From Gilliamella sp. Occ3-1 (GTDB lineage Bacteria; Pseudomonadota; Gammaproteobacteria; Enterobacterales; Orbaceae): a stretch of DNA of 59,551 bases. The notes under the pieces are model-generated. The model saw only the letters and a program-made list of their open reading frames with translations. It did not search any database and was not told the DNA's origin. Below, one piece after another: positions 50,201 to 58,444 of the stretch (the first letter of the stretch is position 1; every line of letters starts with the position of its first letter). The position numbers and the translations under genes were made by a program. The stretch covers positions 1 to 59,551 of the forward strand of contig NZ_LZHQ01000017.1 of NCBI RefSeq assembly GCF_001690655.1, in the 5' to 3' direction.

Positions 50201-51507
50201 ATAGCTTTCATATCTTGGCCGCCGATATCCATCACAAAGCTTACCTCAGGATCGATATGTTTTGCAGCGGCAAAATGCGCCATCGTTTCAACAAGTCCAT
50301 CATCAAAAGCAAAAGCTGCTTTTAATAGCTCTTCGCCATAACCTGTAACACCTGTTCGAGCAATAACAATGTTTTTACTTGATGATGCAATTTCTTGCTT
50401 TAATTGTGTTAAACCTTTGCTTAAAGCACCAATAGAGTGACCATTATTTGGTGCATAATAGGTAAAAAGCAACTCATCATCTTCACCAATTAAGGTAATT
50501 TTTGTAGTTGTAGATCCACTATCAATACCTAAAAAAGCGTTTTGTTTTTGATAATCAGCTAGCTTAATTTTAGGAATTTCAATATATTTTCTTTGTTTTT
50601 TCCAATCATTAAAAGACAATAATTTATTAAATAATGGATTTAATCTAAAAGACTGTTTAGTGGTTATTTTTGTTGAGGCATTTAATTTTGCAATAAAATC
50701 AGTAATTGAAAGTTCAGTACGATCCAAAAGATGAATTGCAGCTCCCCAAGCCGACAATAAGGTGGGATGTTCAGTTTTTACAATTTGATCTTCAGTTAGC
50801 TTTAAAGTCTCTAAAGCCGCTTTACCAAGTGTTGGAATAAATGAAAATGGTCCACCAATTAACATCACTTTTGGTACAACGTCATAACCACGCGCTAAGG
50901 TGTTAACTAACTGAATACAAACGGCATGCAAAACAGAATATGCGATATTTTCTTTTGAAACGTTACGACTAATCAGATTTTGGACATCGGTTTTAGCAAA
51001 AACACCACAACGAGAAGCGATTGGGTAAATTTGGTTGTGATTTTGGGCGAGAAGATCGAATTGTTGAACTGGAGTATTAAGTAACGTTGCCATCTGATCG
51101 ATAAACGCTCCAGTTCCACCAGCACAACTGCCATTCATACGAATATCTGGTGGACGATCTGGGAAGAAGAAGATCATCTTACTATCTTCTCCCCCTATAT
51201 CAATCAATGTTCTTACTTCGGAATATTTTCGTTGCACAACTTCTGAAGCAGCTACCACTTCTTGAATAAAAGCAATCTCTGCTTTTTCCGAAATCCCCAT
51301 TCCTGCCGAACCAGTCACTTTCACCGACAAGATAATATTATTGCCAAGTTTTTGTACTATCTCATCTAATAATCGCAACACAGTTGCTATAACATGGGTA
51401 TTATGGCGAACATAATTGGCATACACAAAGTTATCATGCTCATCAAGTAACACACATTTAGCTGTTGTAGAACCAACATCCAATCCTAACTTATATAGTT
51501 TTGACAT
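47233..51507 (-). CDS. Giant CoA-dehydratase-activase-like protein (two BadF/HgdC ATPase modules + DUF2229 + HgdB-like end)
   Basis: A 1424-residue cytoplasmic protein. Module 1 (about 5-265) is an ASKHA ATPase of the HgdC/BadF type: LGLDVGSTTAKCVLL, IDIGGEDSK and GSCAGGTGAFIDQMA with Cys128 and Cys167 as [4Fe-4S] ligands. Module 2 (about 325-590) repeats this: LGIDSGSTTTKITL, MDIGGQDMKA and ACSSGCGSFIETFA. Then come CKGCENKCD, a DUF2229 region (IGIPRVLGQYENFPFWHTL...SDSVCFPAKL) and an HgdB-like C-terminus. Such proteins drive ATP-dependent low-potential electron transfer; the target here is unknown. I chose the ATG at 51507 with GTGAG upstream; codons before it lack similarity. Confidence 0.88.
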   Translation of the reverse strand: MSKLYKLGLDVGSTTAKCVLLDEHDNFVYANYVRHNTHVIATVLRLLDEIVQKLGNNIILSVKVTGSAGMGISEKAEIAFIQEVVAASEVVQRKYSEVRTLIDIGGEDSKMIFFFPDRPPDIRMNGSCAGGTGAFIDQMATLLNTPVQQFDLLAQNHNQIYPIASRCGVFAKTDVQNLISRNVSKENIAYSVLHAVCIQLVNTLARGYDVVPKVMLIGGPFSFIPTLGKAALETLKLTEDQIVKTEHPTLLSAWGAAIHLLDRTELSITDFIAKLNASTKITTKQSFRLNPLFNKLLSFNDWKKQRKYIEIPKIKLADYQKQNAFLGIDSGSTTTKITLIGEDDELLFTYYAPNNGHSIGALSKGLTQLKQEIASSSKNIVIARTGVTGYGEELLKAAFAFDDGLVETMAHFAAAKHIDPEVSFVMDIGGQDMKAIFISNGVVNHIELNEACSSGCGSFIETFAKSLNFNTIDFADAACKSISPCDLGTRCTVFMNSKVKQALRENATVGDISAGLAFSVIKNAIHKVLKLHDMRKLGDHIVVQGGTFKNSAVFRALEQLTGAQITSSNIPELMGAYGSALVAKNYYQQNPIASTFIGLNNLHKAEENKAKLSRCKGCENKCDIVIYRFANGQRYYSGNKCERFLSNNPQKDNNSFNMFDYKNALLFDRIAISTSNAKINIGIPRVLGQYENFPFWHTLLTHSGIKVTLSPFSTNAIYEKGAGTVMSDSVCFPAKLVHGHIMELIEQKVDRIFMPMVVFESAQFDNAVNSYNCPIVSSYAEVVNSAINPEIKYGLPIDHPVINFTNIKLLKKGCIKYLTSLGINKAVAEKAFSSAIIDQSKFKKSLYNKAIEVLNNAKQTGRYVFVLAGRPYHSDSLINHKTPEILNALGCDVITEDSVLGAINQLSPELQICSQWSYPNRLYAAATFVAQQANNIQFVQLNSFGCGPDAIVTDECKAVLESKGKTCTIIRVDEISATGSVRLRLRSIIESIRMNHQQPLKSVERKKIAIFNKQDKQRRTILAPFLSDFYSPILPSVFALLGYKLETLPKPDKTSVEWGLKYCNNEICYPATIIVGDIIKALQSGKYNRDEVAIGITQTGGQCRASSYLSLIKKAMISNGFEDIPIISLSPKNMNQSEQPGFKINWLKALPTSFFAMLFTDSLAKMYYAVAPRAKIKQQVDQLKDLYIRKLEQAISQYKGHKAIYTLLAEAVADFNQVEVLNKNCPQIGIVGEIYVKYNNFGNQHSIDWLIDQGIEPVIPPMLEFFVQGFVNFDSNIDNHLESKRYLSYLLHFFEKIAQRYIDKTNQILANFKYYQPFHNIRDIAKKAEQILNLSNQFGEGWLIPAGIMSFAEYGINNVISLQPFGCIANHVVSKGVEKRIRDLNPKLNLLYLDFDDGAGEVNVLNRLHFMVSSLKYTQLQRIV

Positions 51508-51642
51508 AATAAACTCACATTTAGCAAGAATATAGCTAACTATTAAAAAATTAATTTTATTTTTATAAATGACAATTATAGCTAAATGTTTAAATTTTTT
51601 AATAGTTCTGTTTAAAAAATATCTCTCAGTAGATAATAACAG

Positions 51643-51683
51643 TGTCAAAAAGTTTCCGGTAACTATACGTTTCAGTATATTTT
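51643..51683 (-). repeat. Dispersed ~40-bp intergenic repeat, copy 3 (inverted)
   Basis: Read on the minus strand, AAATATACTGAAACGTATAG followed by TTACCGGAAACTTTTTGACA matches the copies at 17012 and 32845. It keeps the TATAC/GTATA hairpin and the GTTACCGGAAAC near-palindrome and lies between queH and the activase gene. Confidence 0.6.
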
Positions 51684-51695
51684 TATAAATAAATG

Positions 51696-52415
51696 TTACA
51701 AGTCCTTCTCTAATCCTTGCTTAGCTATCGCAATCACATTTTTCAAATCAACACCTTGTGCTTTGGCAGCAAAAATACAACCGCAATAACATTGACGATA
51801 CACATCATACTCCGTGCATAATTCAATAGAGCGTTTATAACCGTTATTTTTTTTGAAATCAGAAGGTAGATAATTGACCGAAAAGATCTCTTGAATTTCA
51901 AACCCCAGTTCGTTTATTTTTTGGCTATTCTTTTTAGGGCTTAGTGTTAAAGCACTTGCAAAATAGTCAAAGCCCAATTCTTGTGCTTTAATTGCGGCCA
52001 GATCTAATCGCATTTTGTAACAAATATGACAACGCTCGCCGCCTTCGGGCGCATCACGCAAATGACCAACTTGTTTAATAAATTCTGCTGGCTGATAAGG
52101 TGCTTCTAAGAATTGAACGTTATTACCTGTTTTTTGATTAAAGTCAGCAATAAATTTCTGTTGCACCACACTACGGTGCTCATATTCAACTCTAGGATGG
52201 ATATTAGAATTAGCAAAATAAATCGTAATATCTGCATATTGTGCTAAATACTCTAAAACATAGGTACTACAAGGTGCACAACAACTATGAATTAGTAACT
52301 TTGGTCGAACTGATTCTGATTGCCAATTATTAATCACTTCTTTTAAAACAGAATCGTAATTTACTTTATTATGCGGATTTAATTTTTCGAGAATATTTTT
52401 AGCATTAATTAACAT
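51696..52415 (-). CDS. queH: Epoxyqueuosine reductase QueH
   Basis: QueH (DUF208) reduces epoxyqueuosine to queuosine in tRNA, the non-homologous alternative to QueG. The 239-residue protein has the conserved HSCCAPCS (Cys45, Cys46, Cys49), GGERCHICYKMR and the late RQCYCGCIFA cysteines, which together hold the iron-sulfur cluster and second metal, plus FASALTLSPKKNSQKIN. It is encoded upstream of the activase gene in the same direction with 188 bp and a repeat between. Confidence 0.92.
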   Translation of the reverse strand: MLINAKNILEKLNPHNKVNYDSVLKEVINNWQSESVRPKLLIHSCCAPCSTYVLEYLAQYADITIYFANSNIHPRVEYEHRSVVQQKFIADFNQKTGNNVQFLEAPYQPAEFIKQVGHLRDAPEGGERCHICYKMRLDLAAIKAQELGFDYFASALTLSPKKNSQKINELGFEIQEIFSVNYLPSDFKKNNGYKRSIELCTEYDVYRQCYCGCIFAAKAQGVDLKNVIAIAKQGLEKDL

Positions 52416-52700
52416 GAGAACTCATTTATTTTGTTTTCTATTTTTTGGGTCTAGCTAACTAAGATCTTAGTCGGCCAATTATGATATAGCTATACACACT
52501 AACCTTCAAGGAAAAAACCAAAATTCTATATCTAACTTTATGAAACTGACATATTTTTATATATAACAAATGAGGTTTATCATAAAGCTAAAAAAGAAAT
52601 TCAAACATATTAATACAGCTGCAAATTAGTGCCATTGCTGACGTTGTTGTATCAATCAATTTTTTACTTGATTATTTATAATAAATGAACTATTGCTAAT

Positions 52701-53891
52701 TTAATTTTCTCTCCTAGCATTCGTCGACATTATCTTTTGAACATAACGTTTTTCTAAAATAAATGCGATACAAAAATAGACAATGGTTAATATCCACAAA
52801 TGCCAATATTGCTGACTAAATTCGGAAAAACATGCTCCCATTTGATTTATTTTTACTGACCCAACTATAGCTGGTACAGCTGGAAATATATAGCCAATAA
52901 AATGGAACAAAGGAGGCATCAATTCTTTTGGCCAAGATAATCCTGTAACAAAAAAGATAATCATACTTGACGGTATAATTAAGCAAAACACATCACTTAC
53001 CGTATGGACAAAATGTGAAACAATTTTACCTAATAACGAAGTGGACAAAATAAAAGGAAGAATAAATAGTAAGGAAACAGATAGATGACTTAGGCGCGGT
53101 AAGTCATACCAATAGTTAGCAAATACGGTATAAATAATAAAATAGATTAAATAAAGTACTAAATAAGTCAATAATTTACCAGAAAGCAGTAATAATGCCG
53201 ATGAAACCGTGTGATTTTGTTTATTAACAAAGGCTATTTCAAAATCAGAATTTTTACTAAATAGACGGCATAAAATACTACCGATAAATAATGTCTGATT
53301 TAAGATCAAAATAAAAGCGGCTGGAATAATATAGGTTGCATATCCTGATTGAGGATTAAATAAACTAATTAACTGGCTATTAAAAGGAGAAACATTATTA
53401 TTTGCCACTGCAGGATCGACACCTTGCGCTATTTTGCGTGAAATTGAAATTTTAGCGCCAAAATTACTGGCAACGGTATTAATGGCGGTAGCAACATTAC
53501 TATAAATTAAAATATAGCTCGCATCGCCATAATATGACACTGGGCTAGTTTTTCCTTCTAATATATTCTTTTGAAAACGGTAAGGTATGAGTACAACTCC
53601 ATATATTTTACGTTCTTCAATAAGTTTTTTAGCCGTTTCTAAGTCTGCAATATGTAAGTCTATATTGATGGACTTATTAGCATCAAGTTGTCTTACTAGA
53701 TCTCGACTGTAATTGGTATTATCTTGGTCAATAACAGCAATAGGAACATCTCGGATTGCTTCATGTAAATAAGGTTGTGGGTAAAAGATGAAATAGATAA
53801 ATATTCCCACAAACATAACGCTAACTATCGCTTTGGTTTGGAAAATTCGTTTTAATTCATCATAGGAAATTAATAGTAAAGATTTAATCAT
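52701..53891 (-). CDS. ABC-2 type transporter permease (YhhJ-like), second of a pair
   Basis: A 396-residue membrane permease of the ABC-2 (drug/lipid exporter) family. There is one N-terminal helix (about 19-36), a long extracytoplasmic region with IAVIDQDNTNYSRDLVRQLDANKSI, then about five C-terminal helices. GMSWPKELMP-like LSWPKELMPPLFHFIGYIFP is a family mark. It overlaps its partner by 4 bp. No ATP-binding gene is present nearby, so it either borrows one from elsewhere or works differently. Confidence 0.88.
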   Translation of the reverse strand: MIKSLLLISYDELKRIFQTKAIVSVMFVGIFIYFIFYPQPYLHEAIRDVPIAVIDQDNTNYSRDLVRQLDANKSINIDLHIADLETAKKLIEERKIYGVVLIPYRFQKNILEGKTSPVSYYGDASYILIYSNVATAINTVASNFGAKISISRKIAQGVDPAVANNNVSPFNSQLISLFNPQSGYATYIIPAAFILILNQTLFIGSILCRLFSKNSDFEIAFVNKQNHTVSSALLLLSGKLLTYLVLYLIYFIIYTVFANYWYDLPRLSHLSVSLLFILPFILSTSLLGKIVSHFVHTVSDVFCLIIPSSMIIFFVTGLSWPKELMPPLFHFIGYIFPAVPAIVGSVKINQMGACFSEFSQQYWHLWILTIVYFCIAFILEKRYVQKIMSTNARREN

Positions 53892-55048
53892 ATCAACCGC
53901 CTACGGATCTTTCGTAAAAAAAGATAAACAAGAATAACCATAACACTTAATTGGATCACTAAATAAACAAACGGTTGTAAGGAAGTTACTATATTTGGCG
54001 ATCTTAATGTTTGATCAAGACGAATTTGTATATACCATGTTACAGGTAATAAAGCACTCCAAATATAAGCAAAGGTATTCATTGCAATCCGAGGGAAAAT
54101 AAGCCCAGTAAATCCAAACGCTGGTGATGCTACTAAGCTTGCAGTGCCATAAGCTTGTGCTAGTGTTGATCCCGTTAAACCAAAGAAAATGCCATACAAA
54201 CATGAAGTCAAAATAAAGCCTATATCACCAAGTATAAGCAATATTAAATGTCCATTTAAAGGTAAATTAAAATTAGCAATTAAAACCGTATCAAATAGAA
54301 TCAAGCAAAATAAAAAATAGATAAAATAAGGAATAATGCGTCCTAATAAAAAGATAAAAATATTATGATTAGCTAATTGTAATATTTGCTGATACCCCGT
54401 TCCAGTAAAACGATCACGAGTAATACTAGTAACCATGGCCATCATAATAATGATTTGTAATATAGTAGGAATTAACCCACTAATTAACGTATATAAATAA
54501 TTTAAAGTTGGATTATATAAGGGATGTAAACTTGTCGGTATAGTTTGCATTTGGCTTTGTGCAACTGGTGAAGCAATTCCTTTTTCTAATAATCCTTGCA
54601 ATACTATTTGACTATTTGCTGTTTTCAATGCGGAACTCATCGCCCGAAAAATAATCGTTCCAGCTGACATATACTGATTATTATAAAAAGCGACAACTTC
54701 TGGCTGATGACCAGCTATAAGATCTTTTTCAAACTCATGCTGAATGAAAAGCACAGCATAAACATCACCTTTAATCAACGCATGTTTAGCTGAGGTAAGA
54801 TCTTGATAACGTTCAGCTACCTGTAGCTGAGGTGAAGCCGCAACTTGTTGAATTAATAAGCGAGATGATTTGGTTGTATCTTGATCAACAACAGCAATAG
54901 GTACCTGAGTAATAACACCGGCATGGTACATATAAACAAATAAAAAAATAAATAATAAAGGATAGATGAAAACTAATAAACACAAAATACGTTGTTTAAT
55001 TAATTTACGAAGTTCCCATCCAATTACTTGAAATAGCCGGTGATGCAT
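53888..55048 (-). CDS. ABC-2 type transporter permease, first of a pair
   Basis: A 386-residue paralogue of the next gene, with the same layout: an N-terminal helix (LLVFIYPLLFIFLFVYMYH), the extracytoplasmic VPIAVVDQDTTKSSRLLIQQVAASPQ region and about five C-terminal helices with FTGLIFPRIAMNTFAYIWSALLP. I chose the ATG at 55048 with AAGGA upstream; 24 earlier codons are open but read through the HlyD gene end. Together with the HlyD protein upstream it forms a three-gene efflux unit, hlyD-permease-permease. Confidence 0.88.
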   Translation of the reverse strand: MHHRLFQVIGWELRKLIKQRILCLLVFIYPLLFIFLFVYMYHAGVITQVPIAVVDQDTTKSSRLLIQQVAASPQLQVAERYQDLTSAKHALIKGDVYAVLFIQHEFEKDLIAGHQPEVVAFYNNQYMSAGTIIFRAMSSALKTANSQIVLQGLLEKGIASPVAQSQMQTIPTSLHPLYNPTLNYLYTLISGLIPTILQIIIMMAMVTSITRDRFTGTGYQQILQLANHNIFIFLLGRIIPYFIYFLFCLILFDTVLIANFNLPLNGHLILLILGDIGFILTSCLYGIFFGLTGSTLAQAYGTASLVASPAFGFTGLIFPRIAMNTFAYIWSALLPVTWYIQIRLDQTLRSPNIVTSLQPFVYLVIQLSVMVILVYLFLRKIRRRLI

Positions 55049-55091
55049 TAATATCGTTCCTTTTTTGTGTAAAATCTCGATATTATTCAAG

Positions 55092-56069
55092 CTAGCGAGA
55101 TTGCCACTTTGTAGTAACACTCATTCCTGGGCGGAGACCTGACACTTTATTAATTGGTTTAGCACGCATTTCAAAAGTCTTTAAGTCAAAATCACCCGTT
55201 GCTTTAGTCGCCTGCCAATTCGCATATTGACCTAAAGCATTTAATACAGTGACTTTAACATCTATAATCTGATTATTTAATGCCGGTACTCTTACTTGAA
55301 ACATATCACCAACTTTAAGGTTTCCCAGCAAATCTTCACGTATATTAAAAGTAAACCAAATATCATTTAAATCAATAATAGAATAAAGCGGAGTACCTGG
55401 ACTGTATAATTGCCCTGTTTCAGCGACTCGAGTCGTAATTTGACCGTTAATTGGAGAAACTAAAGTTAATTCATTAACATCAGCTTTTACTTGCGCCAAT
55501 GCTGCTTCTGATTGTTCAACTTGCACATCGGCTAATTTTTTCTGTTCTACACTGCTACCGTTTTCGGCTAGTGATAAGTTAGCTTTAGCGGCTTCATAAG
55601 CTTTAATGGCCGCTTGATATTGATTAAAGGATTCATCATAGCTTTGCTTTGAAACAGTGCCATTTTTAGCTAAACGATTAATTCTTTCATAGCTAGTTTG
55701 AGCTAAATCTAAATCTGATTTAGCTTTATCTAACTGCGCTTTTTGCACATCAATTGTTTCTGGTCTAGTGCTATAAGTATTATCACGACTCGCCATTGCT
55801 ACTTTTAATTGCGCTTCTGCTGTTGCAAGCTGAGCTAACAACGCAGGATTTGAAAGAGTAAGAAGAACTTCACCCTGCTTAACATCGTCACCAACATCAT
55901 AATTAAATTGGTTTACTCGACCTTGAACTCTGGCAGCAACATCAACACGATTAGATTCAACTTCACCTTGCAAAATAATAGTACTAGGTTGATAAGCAAA
56001 ATATATAATAACAACCATAGCAATAACAGCAATGATCGCTACAATCAAAGAAAAACGTTTTTTATGCAT
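55092..56069 (-). CDS. HlyD/EmrA-type membrane fusion protein (YhiI-like)
   Basis: A 325-residue periplasmic adaptor. The N-terminal helix (about 7-25) anchors it. The lipoyl half-motifs are in VAARVQGRVNQFNYDVGDDVKQGEVLLTL and LVSPINGQITTRVAETGQLYSPGTPLYSI; between them an alpha-helical hairpin of about 120 residues (AEAQLKVAMASRDN... to ...LADVQVEQSEAALAQVKAD) forms the coiled coil. A beta-barrel and a MP domain end at the C-terminus. It is the first gene of the efflux unit and would link the two permeases to an outer-membrane channel such as TolC (inference). Confidence 0.9.
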   Translation of the reverse strand: MHKKRFSLIVAIIAVIAMVVIIYFAYQPSTIILQGEVESNRVDVAARVQGRVNQFNYDVGDDVKQGEVLLTLSNPALLAQLATAEAQLKVAMASRDNTYSTRPETIDVQKAQLDKAKSDLDLAQTSYERINRLAKNGTVSKQSYDESFNQYQAAIKAYEAAKANLSLAENGSSVEQKKLADVQVEQSEAALAQVKADVNELTLVSPINGQITTRVAETGQLYSPGTPLYSIIDLNDIWFTFNIREDLLGNLKVGDMFQVRVPALNNQIIDVKVTVLNALGQYANWQATKATGDFDLKTFEMRAKPINKVSGLRPGMSVTTKWQSR

Positions 56070-56441
56070 AAATTGGGCTTATAAAGGTTAAAGCAAAATT
56101 GCAATATTAGTATTGAAAATAATATAAAGCCAAACACTTAAATACGCAATAAAATATATACTGTTATATGTGTTAATGATTAAAAAATATTTATCTTTAT
56201 TTAATTTTTAATCATCAATTTAAAATATTTATATAAATCATTTATCAACCAACCGCAGTATGTTTTTCAAACATAAATTTATTTTTAGTCTGTAGACCAC
56301 TTTGCGTTTTTAATTAATCCCTGTTCCCAAAAGTATACAGAAGCCGATTCTATGATATAAATGAAAATTATGGGTGAAAAATAGAAAGAATCATAAGAAG
56401 AAAATCATTTTATTATTTTACATTTGTAGTAGTCTCCGAAT
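56070..56441. other. AT-rich region between SIR2 and HlyD genes
   Basis: No gene is supported. A minus-strand segment near 56240-56310 could encode LKTQSGLQTKNKFMFEKH and a stop, perhaps the relict C-terminus of a lost gene. The first 30 bases also contain the ancestral end of the SIR2 gene (see the 20-bp duplication). Confidence 0.4.
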
Positions 56442-57695
56442 TCATAAGGGATAAAACATTTTCAAATTTTCCAAATAATTGCTCTTCTGGATTACTAATT
56501 GCTCTTCTGGATTACTAATTGCTCGTTCTGGAATTGCATTAACGAATTCTTCAAATGTTGCATCCACTAATGCAATACGTCCATCTCCCTGCTCAATTGA
56601 AGTTTCTAGAAGTTTTTTAATTTGTGAATTAATTGAGCTTCTATATTTTGAAATATTTCTTGTTCCAACCATTAACATGAAATCAGGATTTGTTCTTAAT
56701 GCCATAGTAATAGCATCATTAATATATTTGTTATTAAATCCGAATCCTAAGCACAACAATGCAGTTTTCGGTTTCTGTAATGCATTTAAAAAAGCACTCA
56801 TCATATCCAAATATGGTGATTCATAAGATTTTTGGAATTTATTAATACCTGAATAAATAAAAACTGGATCATAACTTTGATCAATATTTAATAGTGATGT
56901 CCCAGTTATTTTACCCACACGACCTTGAATTTTGAACCAATCAATAGAACCATGAATTTTATAGAGTTGCATCACATTTGGTATATATCCAGCAACTCTA
57001 TCTTGGGTCAATCTACGATTTACTATGTCATAGCTAAACCACATTGGGTTAAAATAGGAAGGATTAGCATACTCAAAACCATCTATAATAATAGTTCCTG
57101 TATTTGATGAGGCAGTTTCGAAAGCTAGGTCATAATTAGTAGTAAAGAGCTTTAATCTTTTCTGTTTAATGCCCCTACGAGAGAATATTCGAATAAATTT
57201 ATTATGTGTTTTCCAGTCTTCTTCTTTGATTTTTTTAGTAAAGTCTGTTGCCCTTAAAATTGTATTTTTAGCGATCTTTACAAAATTTTGAATCTTATTT
57301 TTATCATCTTCCTTAACACTATCCAGAGCTATAATTGAATCACATATTGACAATAATAGTTCTATATCAGGTTTAAATATTTTACCTGCACCTACATTAG
57401 TATCAATTTTAACTTCTTGAAGTTTCTCATAGTTAGTAAGTGCTAAAATATCATCAAATCCATGCTCATAGCCAGTTTTGCACAAATCCCACAAATCCTG
57501 CATACTAGGAGCTATTTTCGTTTCTTCTGTAGTGTTGAAGGTTAAGGAAGTTCCTGAGCCTGCAAGGATAATAAGATTCTCAACATCTAATATTTTATTG
57601 ATATATGGACCAAAGTATTGGGCCTTTTCATTATCATCAGTAAGTTCAATATATGTTTTGCCATCTTTAATAGTATCTTTTGAATAAATTTTCAT
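56442..57695 (-). CDS. SIR2-like domain protein, probable defence NADase, with altered C-terminus
   Basis: A 417-residue soluble protein with the SIR2_2-like pattern of bacterial defence systems: NLIILAGSGTSLTF (NAD-binding GxGxS, about 41-53), LFTTNYDLAFE with the catalytic Asn (about 190), KIHGSIDWF with the catalytic His, and LLCLGFGFNNKYIND. The size and layout resemble the SIR2 partner of SIR2-HerA (Nezha) systems, which deplete NAD+ on phage infection, but no herA follows. The last 20 residues are out of frame because of a 20-bp duplication. The start follows ATAGGTTG. Function is inferred from family only. Confidence 0.78.
   Translation of the reverse strand: MKIYSKDTIKDGKTYIELTDDNEKAQYFGPYINKILDVENLIILAGSGTSLTFNTTEETKIAPSMQDLWDLCKTGYEHGFDDILALTNYEKLQEVKIDTNVGAGKIFKPDIELLLSICDSIIALDSVKEDDKNKIQNFVKIAKNTILRATDFTKKIKEEDWKTHNKFIRIFSRRGIKQKRLKLFTTNYDLAFETASSNTGTIIIDGFEYANPSYFNPMWFSYDIVNRRLTQDRVAGYIPNVMQLYKIHGSIDWFKIQGRVGKITGTSLLNIDQSYDPVFIYSGINKFQKSYESPYLDMMSAFLNALQKPKTALLCLGFGFNNKYINDAITMALRTNPDFMLMVGTRNISKYRSSINSQIKKLLETSIEQGDGRIALVDATFEEFVNAIPERAISNPEEQLVIQKSNYLENLKMFYPL
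56481..56520 (-). repeat. 20-bp tandem duplication inside the SIR2-like gene
   Basis: GCTCTTCTGGATTACTAATT occurs twice in a row, followed by a partial third unit. Twenty is not a multiple of three, so the copy number sets the reading frame of the C-terminus. With one copy the protein would end EEQLFGKFENVLSLMNSETT and a TAATAA double stop; with two it ends ...NYLENLKMFYPL. Confidence 0.9.
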
Positions 57696-57853
57696 CGTTT
57701 ACAACCTATTTAATACACAGAAAATAGACAAATTATATACGATTATTCAATTTTCATAAAGCCCATACACAATTAAAATAGATTTTAATATATTCAACAG
57801 TGCTTTATTAGCTATCTTCCTTGTTTTGTAGTAACAGTCATGAATAATATATG

Positions 57854-58093
57854 TTAATTGTTGATGAAATACACAAGCGTCTTTTTTAGTATATCATTGG
57901 CCATTTTTAGTTCTTTAATCTTTTCTTCTAACGCCATAATCTGCTGTTGCTCAGTCGTTAACTCTCGATGGCTAATTTTATTCGGGGCTAGTTGTCTAAT
58001 CCATTTATCTAAGATTGATTTGCCTATTCCTAAGTGGTTGGCAAGTTTGCTGATAGAAATGTGTGCATGAGATAACGATCTATAGGATTTATT
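57854..58093 (-). pseudogene. IS3-family OrfA C-terminal remnant
   Basis: The minus strand reads KSYRSLSHAHISISKLANHLGIGKSILDKWIRQLAPNK..., then SHRELTTEQQQIMALEEKIKELKMANDILKKTLVYFINN and a stop at 57854-57856. This is the end of an IS3-type OrfA: helix-turn-helix, then the leucine-zipper helix. The N-terminus is cut off by an in-frame stop just upstream, and no OrfB follows, so it is a fragment of a third IS copy, unlike the OrfA at the left window end. Confidence 0.75.
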
Positions 58094-58156
58094 TTATATA
58101 GCTTACTGATTTTATTTATTAAAATGAAAAGTGATAAAAGGTGATAAAACATTTAA

Positions 58157-58203
58157 TGGTGGCCCCTACTGGACTTGAACCAGTGACCAATCGATTATGA
58201 GTC
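58157..58203 (-). tRNA. 3' half of tRNA-Ile2 (CAU anticodon): probable att site
   Basis: The minus strand gives 47 bases from GACTCATAATCG (3' half of the anticodon stem-loop with CAT) through GGTTCAAGTCC (T-arm) to AGGGGCCACCA. These match the 3' half of enterobacterial tRNA-Ile2. The 5' half is absent. Fragments like this arise when tyrosine integrases recombine into a tRNA gene, and an integrase lies 240 bp away. It is not a working tRNA gene. Confidence 0.8.
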
Positions 58204-58444
58204 AAATCGGCTAACAAATTGATTTTAATGTTTAATTAATTTCCACGTATTAATAATACCTCATAAAGAGGGATAGATATTGTTAACAAATGATAAATAA
58301 ATTAAAAATTTTGTCAACATTAATAATCATCCATTATTGTATGTATTACTACTAGTATTCTATATCAATTACATTGAATACTAGTAGTAAACCATTATTG
58401 AATAATTTTCATAATCAATAAACAATTATTTATATAATTAACCA

